DNA of 64,000 nt from Hyphomonadaceae bacterium (lineage in GTDB: Bacteria; Pseudomonadota; Alphaproteobacteria; Caulobacterales; Hyphomonadaceae). A model generated the notes under the pieces. That model was given only the letters and a program-made list of their open reading frames with translations. It searched no databases and had not been told where the DNA came from. The stretch is taken from contig JANQQC010000045.1 in assembly GCA_028285145.1 (NCBI GenBank), positions 31,977 to 95,976 of the forward strand, read 5' to 3'. Shown in pieces: positions 1-7,721 of the stretch (within the stretch, counting starts at the first letter, position 1; each line of letters starts with the position of its first letter). The position numbers and the translations under genes were made by a program.

Positions 1-60
1 GCTTAGGTGACGTGCAGGGTCGGCCAAAAGAGGTCGGCCCTCGCTTCAGTGGAGCAGGTT

Positions 61-1278
61 ATGGACAGAGTTCTCATTATTGGTGCCGGCGCGGCAGGAT
101 CTGTTGTTGCGAAAAAGTGCGCAATGGACCGTGAGACCTTCAAACACATTCATCTGGCTTCGCGCCGGATTGAAAGCTGCGAGAAAGTTGCATCAGAAAC
201 GGTGACGCCCATCGAGATCAGCCAGGTGGACGCCGATGATGTCGAGGCAACAGCCGCGCTGATTGAACAGGTCAAGCCGGACCTCGTGATCAATATGGCG
301 CTGCCCTATCAGGACCTACCCATCATGGATGCCTGCCTTGAAGCAGGGGCGAATTACATGGACACGGCCAATTACGAACCCCGCGAAGAAGCGAAGTTCG
401 AGTACAAGTGGCAGTGGGCCTATCAGGATCGTTTCAGAGAGGCCGGCCTGACAGCCATTCTCGGCTGCGGCTTCGACCCCGGGATGACCAATATTTACTG
501 CGCCTACGCCCAGCAGGAAGGACTGTTTGACGAGATCGAGTATATCGACATCGTCGACTGCAATGCGGGTGATCATGGAAAGACGTTCGCCACGAACTTC
601 AATCCGGAGATCAACCTTCGCGAAGTCACGCAGGACGGAAAATACTGGAAAAATGGTGATTGGATCGAGATCCCTGCGCTCTCAATCCGCACCATGATCG
701 ACTACCCGGAGGTCGGCCCGACCATGTCTTACCTGATCTACCACGAGGAAGAGGAATCCCTCGTGAAGCACATCAAGGGCCTTAAGCAGATTCGTTTCTG
801 GATGACCTTTGGCGACGAGTACATCAAGCATCTCGATGTGTTCAAAAGCATCGGTCTGATCGGGCTGGAGCCGATCAAGCACAAGGGCATGGACATCATC
901 CCGATCGAGTTTCTCCGGGACCTTCTGCCCGTGCCGTCTACGCTGGCTGAGGGCTATACGGGCAAGACTTCGATCGGCGTTATCCTGCGGGGCACGAAGG
1001 ATGGCCAGCCGGTCACGAAGATGATCTACAATGTCTCCGACCATGCGAAGACGAATGAAGAGGTCGGCGCGCAGGCGGTGTCCTATACGACCGGCGTGCC
1101 CCCCGTCTCCGGTGCGAAGATGTTCTTCGACGGCGTCTGGTCAGGGACCGGCGTGTTCAATGTTGAACAGTTCCCGGCCAAGCCATTTCTTGAAGATGTA
1201 TCGGAGCGGGGCCTGCCCTTTCACGTGAAGGATGTTTCTGCGAACGATCAAGCCGCACTCTTCGATGTGGACACCTAG
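61..1278 (+). CDS. carboxynorspermidine/carboxyspermidine synthase (saccharopine dehydrogenase family)
   Basis: It likely condenses aspartate semialdehyde with a diamine (putrescine or diaminopropane) and reduces the product with NADPH to carboxy(nor)spermidine, the first step of the alternative cytoplasmic spermidine route. The protein opens with a Rossmann dinucleotide motif (IIGAGAAG, residues 6-13), followed by a saccharopine-dehydrogenase-like catalytic half with GCGFDPGMTN near residue 140. The 405 residues match the family. An upstream extension in the same frame is open, but this ATG places the Rossmann strand at the N-terminus as expected. The decarboxylase partner lies at 2681-3826, which supports the assignment. 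Substrate chain length (nor- or normal spermidine) cannot be read from the sequence. Confidence 0.9.
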   Translation: MDRVLIIGAGAAGSVVAKKCAMDRETFKHIHLASRRIESCEKVASETVTPIEISQVDADDVEATAALIEQVKPDLVINMALPYQDLPIMDACLEAGANYMDTANYEPREEAKFEYKWQWAYQDRFREAGLTAILGCGFDPGMTNIYCAYAQQEGLFDEIEYIDIVDCNAGDHGKTFATNFNPEINLREVTQDGKYWKNGDWIEIPALSIRTMIDYPEVGPTMSYLIYHEEEESLVKHIKGLKQIRFWMTFGDEYIKHLDVFKSIGLIGLEPIKHKGMDIIPIEFLRDLLPVPSTLAEGYTGKTSIGVILRGTKDGQPVTKMIYNVSDHAKTNEEVGAQAVSYTTGVPPVSGAKMFFDGVWSGTGVFNVEQFPAKPFLEDVSERGLPFHVKDVSANDQAALFDVDT

Positions 1279-1712
1279 CAGCATCCGCCTTCGCTAAGCG
1301 GTTTCGGAACATGGGAGGTGATGTCCCGCTGGTCCTGACCATAGGTCGGGATCGTCTCCATCGAGTGGAACATTTCCCAGATCACGCCCTGAGGGTCGGC
1401 CGCCCAGTGCTTGTTGGAGTGCGCGTAGCAGCAATTGGCACCCGGCTCCGCAAGCGTGGACTGCTCTGCCGACACAAGCGCATTGTTCAACGCTTCGAGG
1501 TCTTCGTCGCTGTCGACCTGTATGCCGACATGATCAACTCCGCGGGTTGCGCCGTCGCGCTGGCTGACGGCAAGATTGATGCGGGGATCATCCAGCATCC
1601 ATTTCATGTAATCGGGTTTCTCGACCGTTGGTTCGATTCCGAACAAGGCCGTGTAGAATCGTTTCGTCGCATCGAGATCGGCGGCGCTAATATGGATATG
1701 CAGGCGTTTCAT
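1275..1712 (-). CDS. arsI: ArsI-like C-As lyase (VOC/glyoxalase-fold dioxygenase)
   Basis: ArsI enzymes are Fe(II) dioxygenases that cleave the carbon-arsenic bond of trivalent organoarsenicals such as methylarsenite. This 145-residue protein is one VOC unit with candidate metal ligands H5, H61 and E113. It has the vicinal pair C94-C95 in GANCCYAHSNKHW, the position where characterised ArsI proteins bind trivalent arsenic, and a C-terminal GGCC. It overlaps the upstream arsR by 4 nt (ATGA), so the two are translationally coupled. Its stop overlaps the end of the convergent carboxyspermidine synthase gene by 4 nt. The related CadI name is sometimes used for the same family, but the cysteine pair and the arsR partner favour ArsI. 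Confidence 0.87.
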   Translation of the reverse strand: MKRLHIHISAADLDATKRFYTALFGIEPTVEKPDYMKWMLDDPRINLAVSQRDGATRGVDHVGIQVDSDEDLEALNNALVSAEQSTLAEPGANCCYAHSNKHWAADPQGVIWEMFHSMETIPTYGQDQRDITSHVPKPLSEGGCC

Positions 1713-2038
1713 CTAGGCCTCTTGAGGTGCAGATCTGTCTGGGTTGAAGGGAATACGCCCTTGCAGCAATCCTTGATGAGGAAGCTGTGCAGCGTTCGGA
1801 TGGCATCGTAGCTCGCGGTCGAGACGACCTCTCGGCCGCGCTTTTCCTGCTCGACAAGGCCCGCCTGTGCGAGGGCCTTGAGGTGGTGGGCAAAGGTCGA
1901 AGCGGGAACGCCAAGCGAGTCTCTCAACTGCCCGACCGTCAGCCCGCAGCACCCGGCCTGAACCAGTTTGCGGAGTACTTTCACCCGGTTCTCGTGACCG
2001 AGGGCGGCGAATTGGGCGGCGGCGTTTGCGTCATTCAT
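1709..2038 (-). CDS. arsR: ArsR-family metalloregulator
   Basis: This 109-residue winged-helix repressor probably controls its own operon with arsI. The recognition region reads VPASTFAHHLKALAQAGLV (about residues 44-62). It lacks the classical CxCxxC motif of the E. coli-type ArsR. It has two vicinal cysteine pairs instead, C30-C31 near the first helices and C91-C92 close to the C-terminus. Some ArsR proteins that respond to methylated or aromatic trivalent arsenic use a C-terminal cysteine pair, so an organoarsenical ligand is plausible, but that is inference. A perfect inverted repeat sits 8 nt upstream of the start codon. Confidence 0.88.
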   Translation of the reverse strand: MNDANAAAQFAALGHENRVKVLRKLVQAGCCGLTVGQLRDSLGVPASTFAHHLKALAQAGLVEQEKRGREVVSTASYDAIRTLHSFLIKDCCKGVFPSTQTDLHLKRPR

Positions 2039-2046
2039 AAAAAACT

Positions 2047-2070
2047 AAATAACTAGAATTATCGTTATTT
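2047..2070. promoter_or_regulatory. putative ArsR operator
   Basis: Perfect inverted repeat AAATAAC-N10-GTTATTT, AT-rich against a GC-rich background, lying 8 nt upstream of the arsR start. Its place and symmetry fit an ArsR dimer site overlapping the arsR-arsI promoter. Not confirmed by any experiment visible here. Confidence 0.6.
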
Positions 2071-2111
2071 CAAGACGGCTATGTTATTTTTCCAACGTCG
2101 CCCATTAAGCG

Positions 2112-2642
2112 TCAGCCAAGTGGCTTGCGCATCCTGAAGACGGGAACCGTCGTGCCGTCGGCGCTTTGCGGGGAAATGTCTTCGATCATTTCGTACCCGC
2201 AGACTTCATAGAGCGGGCGACCGGGCGCGGTGGATCCCATCTCCATGGCCTTGAACCCTTCAGCGCGGGCGGCCGCCTCGCCAGCGTTCAGCAAAAGGCG
2301 TCCGATCCCTCGCCGCGTGAAGTCTGGATGGGTGTACATGGCCCGTATCTTTGCCGGTTCCGTACGCGGATCTGCCAATGCATCATCGCGCCCGGCGGTA
2401 GCGTCACCGCCATAGAGCGTGCGTCGTCTCGACCAGCCGCCACATCCGGCAGCCTGCTCACCGGCCATAACGAGGAAATAAGTGCCATCTGCGATCAGCA
2501 GGCGGTCGATACCCATGCTCTCGGTCGAACGGGCGACCTGACGCTCATCGAGAAACTGCGGAAGAATCGCGTCCATTGACGCACGCATGACCTCTTCGAT
2601 CGCGGGGATGTCGTCGAGCGTGGCGATGCGAAGATCGAACAT
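2112..2642 (-). CDS. GNAT-family N-acetyltransferase
   Basis: A 176-residue single-domain acetyl-CoA-dependent acetyltransferase of unknown substrate. The acetyl-CoA loop is visible as RRGIGR (residues 110-115), preceded by the strand IRAMYTHPDF and followed by the helix LLLNAGEAAA. The C-terminal GRPLYEVCGYEMIED is typical of the fold. It is transcribed away from the carboxyspermidine decarboxylase gene, with 38 bp between the two starts. Polyamine acetylation would suit the location, but nothing in the sequence specifies that. Confidence 0.85.
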   Translation of the reverse strand: MFDLRIATLDDIPAIEEVMRASMDAILPQFLDERQVARSTESMGIDRLLIADGTYFLVMAGEQAAGCGGWSRRRTLYGGDATAGRDDALADPRTEPAKIRAMYTHPDFTRRGIGRLLLNAGEAAARAEGFKAMEMGSTAPGRPLYEVCGYEMIEDISPQSADGTTVPVFRMRKPLG

Positions 2643-2680
2643 GGTGCGCCGGTGCCGGTTTCAGGTTAGTCAGCGTCACC

Positions 2681-3826
2681 ATGACAGACTCATCTCAGCT
2701 TTCCGACGTGCAAACGCCGGTTTTCATTCTGGATATCGGCCGGTTGCAGAAAAACTTGGCAGTCGCAGCGCGCATTCGCCAGGAAACGAGCGCGAAAATT
2801 CTGCTCGCGACCAAGGCCTTTGCGATGCCGGCTGCCTTTCCCTATATGCGCCCGCATCTGGACGGGACGACAGCGAGTGGGGTTCATGAGGCAAGGTTGG
2901 GCGCGACAGAGTTCGGCCGCGATGTTCATGTCTACTCGCCGGCCTATACCGATAGCAGTCTGCAGCAACTGGCTGGCATCGCCACCGATATCTACTTCAA
3001 CTCGGCAGAGCAGCTGGCGCGTTTCGGTCCGGCGGCGCGAGGCATGGCGGCGCGGATCGGGCTTCGGATTAACCCGGGCTATTCAAACGCAACACTTGGC
3101 GGAGCGCTATATGATCCGTGTGCGCCTTATTCGCGATTTGGCGAGGTGGCCACCCGCCTCGGTGAGGTGGACTGGGGAGAGGTCGACACCCTCCATGTCC
3201 ACGCCCTGTGCGAGTCGCTGCATGATGGCTCGCTCGGCCTGATCGAGCATGTGACAGAACACTTCGCAGATCAGATCAGGCAGGTGAGCGCCGTGAATTT
3301 CGGCGGCGGGCACTTCATCAACGCGGAAGGCTATGATGTGAACGCCGTTATTAAGGCCATCGGGGCCTTCCGGGAAGAATTCGGGGTTGATGTGATCCTT
3401 GAACCCGGGGCAGGGCTGGTGGTTGGGACGGGCGAGCTACATGCACGCGTCATTGGCTTGCATGAGAACGACAAACCGATTGCCATCCTGGATGTCTCAG
3501 CCTCGACCCACATGCCAGATGTTCTCGAAGCGCCGTACCGTCCGCAAATCGAAGGCGCAGGCGAAGTCGGCGAGCATGCCCATTCCTACATTCTGGCTGG
3601 GAATACCTGTATGACCGGGGACGTCATCGGCGAGTATTCCTTCGCCGATCCCCTGAAATCGGGCGACCAGCTGATCTTCACCGACCAGATGCACTACAGC
3701 TTTGTGAAGACGAACACCTTCAACGGAACGCCGCTCGCCAATCTGGCCATCCGCCATGAGGGCGGGGCCGTCGAGATGGTCTCTGATTTTGGATATGAGG
3801 CGTTTCGGCAACGCCTCGGGCGCTAG
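2681..3826 (+). CDS. nspC: carboxynorspermidine/carboxyspermidine decarboxylase
   Basis: A PLP-dependent alanine-racemase-fold decarboxylase (381 residues) that releases CO2 from carboxy(nor)spermidine to give (nor)spermidine. The PLP lysine is K45 in LLATKAFAMP. Other family signatures are HVHALCES, NFGGGHFI, EPGAGLVVGTGEL and the C-terminal CMTGDVIGEY, which holds the subunit-crossing cysteine-aspartate pair. It completes the pathway begun by the gene at 61-1278. The two genes share a strand but are separated by three opposite-strand genes. Its stop overlaps the end of the convergent hybrid kinase gene by 4 nt. Confidence 0.92.
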   Translation: MTDSSQLSDVQTPVFILDIGRLQKNLAVAARIRQETSAKILLATKAFAMPAAFPYMRPHLDGTTASGVHEARLGATEFGRDVHVYSPAYTDSSLQQLAGIATDIYFNSAEQLARFGPAARGMAARIGLRINPGYSNATLGGALYDPCAPYSRFGEVATRLGEVDWGEVDTLHVHALCESLHDGSLGLIEHVTEHFADQIRQVSAVNFGGGHFINAEGYDVNAVIKAIGAFREEFGVDVILEPGAGLVVGTGELHARVIGLHENDKPIAILDVSASTHMPDVLEAPYRPQIEGAGEVGEHAHSYILAGNTCMTGDVIGEYSFADPLKSGDQLIFTDQMHYSFVKTNTFNGTPLANLAIRHEGGAVEMVSDFGYEAFRQRLGR

Positions 3827-5430
3827 AGCGCGCCTGCTTTTCTGAGAAGCGCGCGATCCGGCGCGGCCAGAAGGGCTTCCGCGAGTGTCATCACCAGGGC
3901 GCGGGAACGGATAGGTTTTTCCACCACGGCGTCGAAGCCCGCCGCCAGCGCCTGTGCCCGGCGCGTTGGCGAGGCATCAGCGGTCACGGCGAGGATCACC
4001 GCCTTTGCTGTTGCATTGTCGCAGGCCCTGAACTCGTCGACGAGATCCTCGCCGTTCACGTCCGGCAGGCGAAGGTCGCAAAGCACGGCCTGATAGTCGG
4101 CCTCGCTGGCGCGCAGCGTGGCCTGAAGACCGTTCTCAACCGCATCGACCTGCCATCCGGCAGCGCGTAGGGCCTCGCGCATCACAAACCGGCTGACATC
4201 GTGGTCCTCCACAAGCAGCACCCGGCCGAGTTCGAAGGTCCGGCGCGTCGGAGGAGCAGGGTTGTCGACTGCAAGCCGTGGTCCGGCCTTGCGGACAGCG
4301 ACACTCACAGTGAAAACTGAGCCGCCGCCGGGATTGTCGGCAAGGGTGATCGTGCCATCCATTGCCGCAGCGAGTTTGCTGGCAACGGCCAGGCCAAGCC
4401 CGATGCCGTCCTTTTCGCTGGCTGCTCCTTCCTCCGCGCGTTCAAAGGCCCCGAACAGGCGCTGACGATCCGCGGGAGCGATGCCACAACCTGTATCCGT
4501 GACACGCATCACGAGTTGAAGCGTGTTACCATCCTGTTGCGTGCCGAGTTCCGCACTGACGGCCCCGGAATCCGTGAACTTCAGGGCATTGCTGATGAGG
4601 TTGAAAAGGATTTGACGTAGTCGGGCTGGATCAGCCTCGATACGTTTCTCGCTACCGCGCCTGACGGAGACCGCAAGCGCCAACTCGTCAGCTTCGGCAC
4701 AACCACGCCAAAGGGCTTCAGCATCCGAGGCGAACTTTTTAAGATCGAATGGTTCGGGCCTCAGGTCCAGACGGCCCGCATCCAGGCGGGCGGCATCAAG
4801 AAGGTCGTCGAGGATGCGTTTCAGGTGATCGCCAGAATGGGAGATGGCGCGGGCATATCCTCTGGCCGACTTTGAGATATCGGCTTCGCAGAGCATATCG
4901 GCGAGGCCGAGAATGCCGGTTAGCGGCGTGCGGATTTCGTGTCCGACCGCGGCAAGGAAATCGGCTCGGCCGGTCTCGGTCTCTTCTGCGCGGGCCTTCA
5001 GGTGTTTCATCGCCCGGGCGCGCTGGATATTCTCTTCTGCGACGGCAGAGAGAAGGGTCTCTGGCGAGACGAAGCCGACATAGAGCCCGTCAGCATGGAC
5101 GATCATCCCGTCGATCAGCGCCCGCGAGTTTTTCTTTGCCGCTGCGCCTGCGACCATGGCGGCCGGCTTGTCACCGCTGACCAGAACAGGCCGCGGACTG
5201 GCCGCCTCAATGGCCAGTTTTCCGGCAATCGGGATATGCGAGCCAGACCTCGCAAAGGCCTCAGAGAGAGCGAGACGGGTAATCAGCCCGACCGGAGCTC
5301 CCTCATCGTCGACAACGGGAAGCGCGCACAACTCCGGCTCAGAGAAAAAGCGCTGCAGGGCCGCTTGGGCGGTTGCATCGGGAGAGAGCGGCAGGATCGG
5401 CGCTGCAAGATCGCGCATTTTGGCGGGCAT
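3823..5430 (-). CDS. hybrid histidine kinase with N-terminal CBS pair and C-terminal receiver
   Basis: A soluble 535-residue sensor. Residues about 1-130 resemble a CBS-domain pair (CALPVVDDEGAPVGLITR near 35-52 and a second, weaker half ending GLYVGFVSPETLL). A coiled linker leads to the dimerisation helix with HEIRTPLTG, phospho-acceptor H164. The ATP-binding domain follows, with LFNLISNALKF (N box) and DTGCGIAP (G1). A receiver domain from about residue 398 (VLLVEDHDVSRF) has the acceptor aspartate in AVLCDLRLPD and the conserved lysine in VVEKP. There are no transmembrane segments, so the signal is cytoplasmic. CBS pairs usually bind adenine nucleotides, which suggests an energy or nucleotide input. 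No output regulator is adjacent. Confidence 0.9.
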   Translation of the reverse strand: MPAKMRDLAAPILPLSPDATAQAALQRFFSEPELCALPVVDDEGAPVGLITRLALSEAFARSGSHIPIAGKLAIEAASPRPVLVSGDKPAAMVAGAAAKKNSRALIDGMIVHADGLYVGFVSPETLLSAVAEENIQRARAMKHLKARAEETETGRADFLAAVGHEIRTPLTGILGLADMLCEADISKSARGYARAISHSGDHLKRILDDLLDAARLDAGRLDLRPEPFDLKKFASDAEALWRGCAEADELALAVSVRRGSEKRIEADPARLRQILFNLISNALKFTDSGAVSAELGTQQDGNTLQLVMRVTDTGCGIAPADRQRLFGAFERAEEGAASEKDGIGLGLAVASKLAAAMDGTITLADNPGGGSVFTVSVAVRKAGPRLAVDNPAPPTRRTFELGRVLLVEDHDVSRFVMREALRAAGWQVDAVENGLQATLRASEADYQAVLCDLRLPDVNGEDLVDEFRACDNATAKAVILAVTADASPTRRAQALAAGFDAVVEKPIRSRALVMTLAEALLAAPDRALLRKAGAL

Positions 5431-5513
5431 GGATGACCTGATATCGGCGTCTGATTAACGCCGACACTGCACCCAAAACCTTTCTCAAGCCCGAACCAGA
5501 CCTAACGAGTTGG

Positions 5514-6134
5514 TTAAAGAACGTCTTTTTTGCTTGAGACGATTTTTCCGACCAGACCGTACTCAACAGCTTCTTCAGCAGACATCCAGAAGTCGCGGTC
5601 GGTGTCCTGCTTGATCTTCTCAAGCGGCTGACCGGTCGCATCAGCGAAAATCTTGTTCAAACGCTCGCGCATCTTGATGATTTCGCGGGCCTGGATTTCG
5701 ACGTCAGTGGCCTGTCCGCCGACGCCGCCACGGGGTTCGTGAAGCAGGAAGCGGGTGTTTGGCAGTGCGTAGCGGTTTTCCTTCGTCGCGGCCGAGTAGA
5801 TCAGCGCACCCGCACTGGCGACCCAGCCCGTGCCGAGCACTTTTACCGGGGCTTCGACGAATTTGATCATGTCATGGATCATGTCGCCGGACTCAACGTG
5901 CCCGCCGGGGGAGGAGAGCACCAGGAGGATGGGCTCCTGACTTTCAGACGCGAGGGCCAGCAGCCGCTCGCACACACGGCGGGCCTGTTTGTCGTCAATG
6001 CCACCGGTGAGGAGAATGGTCCTTGCATTGAAGAGGGCTTCTTCAAGAAAGGCGTTGGGCTCGCCAATTGGCCGTTCGTTGGATTCTTCGTCGAGGCGGG
6101 TCATGCAGGCTCCGGAATGAAACGTTGACGGCAT
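5514..6134 (-). CDS. ClpP-family serine protease subunit
   Basis: A peptidase S14 protein of about 200 residues that would form the proteolytic chamber of an AAA+ Clp protease. The triad is recognisable: serine in GWVASAGALIY, histidine in RFLLHEPRGG, aspartate in DTDRDFWMSA. The oxyanion-loop glycines SSPGGHVESG are present. The serine context (VASAGA instead of the usual QAASMGA) and the isolated position, with no clpX or lon neighbour, mark it as a second ClpP paralogue and not the main housekeeping copy. The protein may start at the ATG at 6134 or at the internal ATG at 6104 (MTRLDEE). Confidence 0.88.
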   Translation of the reverse strand: MPSTFHSGACMTRLDEESNERPIGEPNAFLEEALFNARTILLTGGIDDKQARRVCERLLALASESQEPILLVLSSPGGHVESGDMIHDMIKFVEAPVKVLGTGWVASAGALIYSAATKENRYALPNTRFLLHEPRGGVGGQATDVEIQAREIIKMRERLNKIFADATGQPLEKIKQDTDRDFWMSAEEAVEYGLVGKIVSSKKDVL

Positions 6135-6200
6135 AGGTGAGGCGCGCAGCGCGTCTGGTCAATGGGTGACCAGCCATAGGCTGTGAAAGAAACCGGCTGA

Positions 6201-6917
6201 CTATGCGCCGAGGATGCGCTGGACCAGTCCCATTGCGCCGGTAAAGCGCAGGCCGCCATCACGGACCGCAAGCGCAAAGCATGGTGATCCGGGGTCGGCT
6301 ACAGGTTGGTGGGTGTCTTCCGGGCCCTTCAGCGCGACATCGCCGGGCCCGAACGAGCCAGTCTCGTCGGTAAAGCCGCCGGCCGCAATCAAGGTTGCCT
6401 CGTATCCCTCATGGGTGTGGCGCGGTACGGCTGCACCTGGTTCGATCCGGTAAAGCTCGACTTCCGCATCGCTCGCGCAGTCCAACCGCAGGCGGCGAAT
6501 GCCGGGAGAGGTGAATTGCCAACCCGTTGAGCCGGCCGCATCCAGCGCCTTCGCGCGAAGCGGTTCGGGCAGAGTAAGGATTTCATCAAGCGCCTTGCCT
6601 GCCATCCGTGCGGCACTGTCCTCGGTTGCGCGGGTCACTTCGAGATCGTCAATCACGGCTAAAGCCCGATCGGCCGCGCCGTCGGCCATCTCTGCCTTGT
6701 CTTCGCGCTCTAGTAGAACGCCCGCGATCACTTCGGACTGGCGCACCGTCTCCGCAATGTCCGCGCGGAGCGCGCTTTGGGTCTCCACAAGCAATGCGAA
6801 TGCCGGATCGAGACATCCGGCCGCGTAGGCGCTGTAGAGTTCGCTGAAGGTGGGAGGTCTGTTACTCGACATGTCTTGATCTTGGAATTTCATTTGTAAT
6901 TCAGCGATATTGAGCAC
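6201..6917 (-). CDS. ChrR-like cupin anti-sigma factor with degenerate zinc site
   Basis: Likely anti-sigma partner of the ECF sigma gene directly upstream (47 bp away, same strand). The C-terminal cupin keeps its metal ligands H167, H169, E173 and H203 (PRHTHEGYE and DTHQP). The N-terminal anti-sigma helices are recognisable (YAAGCLDPAFALLVE), but the zinc ligands of ChrR are replaced. The expected H-x3-C-x2-C positions read Q47, R51 and I54, and no early histidine is present. In ChrR the N-terminal zinc is needed for sigma binding, so this version must bind differently or be altered in function. Start may be at 6917, 6893 or 6872 (MSSNRPP). Confidence 0.83.
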   Translation of the reverse strand: MLNIAELQMKFQDQDMSSNRPPTFSELYSAYAAGCLDPAFALLVETQSALRADIAETVRQSEVIAGVLLEREDKAEMADGAADRALAVIDDLEVTRATEDSAARMAGKALDEILTLPEPLRAKALDAAGSTGWQFTSPGIRRLRLDCASDAEVELYRIEPGAAVPRHTHEGYEATLIAAGGFTDETGSFGPGDVALKGPEDTHQPVADPGSPCFALAVRDGGLRFTGAMGLVQRILGA

Positions 6918-6964
6918 TCGGCGTCTTGGTCAAGTCATTGCAGCTCTGGATTGCACAGGGGAGG

Positions 6965-7546
6965 TTAAGACTCAGCTTCCAACTGGCCTCTCAGGCGATT
7001 GAAGGCGAGCCGGATCCGAGATTTTACCGTTCCCAGCGGCAGGTTAAATGCCTTTGCAATCTCAGTGTGCGATAGGCCGTCATAGAAGGCCGCCTGCAGC
7101 AGGATGAGTTGCTCTTCTGGGAGGGTTGCGAGCTCGCGGCGCACGATTTCCTCATGCTGGAGGCGGTTCAGGCCGTCATCGGGCTGCTCGGCCGGGGCTG
7201 GCTGCAGCATTGGCTCATCGGGCTCCAAAGCGGGTTTGTTGTTGCGACGATGCGCATCAATCCGGCGGTTTCGTGCAATGCGGAAAATCCAGGTGGAAAC
7301 GGAAGCCTTCGAGCGGTCATACTGGTCGGCCTTGCGCCAGACCGTGACCATGACTTCCTGCGCCAGTTCTTCGGCTTCCTGATCGTCGGCCCCGAGCCGG
7401 CGCATATAGCTCTTCAGCCGCGGAGCGAAGAACTCGAACAGTTCAGTGAACGCATCCCGGCATTGACGTGACGCAATCCGCCCGACACACGCCGCGAAGT
7501 GTTCGCGCTGCTCGCGCTCAATGTCTAGATTGGTCGTTTGGGTCAC
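6965..7546 (-). CDS. ECF RNA polymerase sigma factor (RpoE/ECF11-like)
   Basis: A 193-residue extracytoplasmic-function sigma factor. Region 2 contains EELAQEVMVTVWRKADQYD with the following STWIFRIARNRRID. Region 4 contains the helix-turn-helix GLSHTEIAKAFNLPLGTVKSRIR. The adjacent ChrR-like gene points to the singlet-oxygen/organic-peroxide responsive group. The pair probably forms one transcript, sigma first. A perfect 22-bp palindrome lies 10 bp upstream of the start and may mediate regulation. Confidence 0.92.
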   Translation of the reverse strand: MTQTTNLDIEREQREHFAACVGRIASRQCRDAFTELFEFFAPRLKSYMRRLGADDQEAEELAQEVMVTVWRKADQYDRSKASVSTWIFRIARNRRIDAHRRNNKPALEPDEPMLQPAPAEQPDDGLNRLQHEEIVRRELATLPEEQLILLQAAFYDGLSHTEIAKAFNLPLGTVKSRIRLAFNRLRGQLEAES

Positions 7547-7556
7547 GAACCCACTC

Positions 7557-7578
7557 TTTTATGGCCGCGACCATAAAA
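7557..7578. promoter_or_regulatory. perfect palindrome upstream of the ECF sigma gene
   Basis: TTTTATGG-CCGCGA-CCATAAAA has 8-bp perfect arms and ends 10 nt before the sigma start codon on the minus strand. It could be a repressor operator or, in the mRNA, a hairpin just ahead of the ribosome site. It does not resemble the TGATC-type promoter known for RpoE/ChrR autoregulation. Confidence 0.5.
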
Positions 7579-7623
7579 CGCCATTTATGAACCTTAAGCA
7601 ACTCTGACGTTGGTCAATTCTCA

Positions 7624-7648
7624 GTTACACACGTTTATCGTGTGTGAC
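7624..7648. promoter_or_regulatory. inverted repeat between ECF sigma and IalB-like genes
   Basis: ACACACG-TTTAT-CGTGTGT (7627-7645), extended by GT/AC pairs either side of one mismatch. It lies in the 175-bp intergenic region of two divergent genes. With no T tract it reads better as a protein-binding site than a terminator. Confidence 0.35.
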
Positions 7649-7721
7649 AAAATTCGGCCTTAACCGCCCCTCAGGATTTGAGGTGCAGAGACATTTCACC
7701 AAGTAGAGGACTGCTCTTCGG

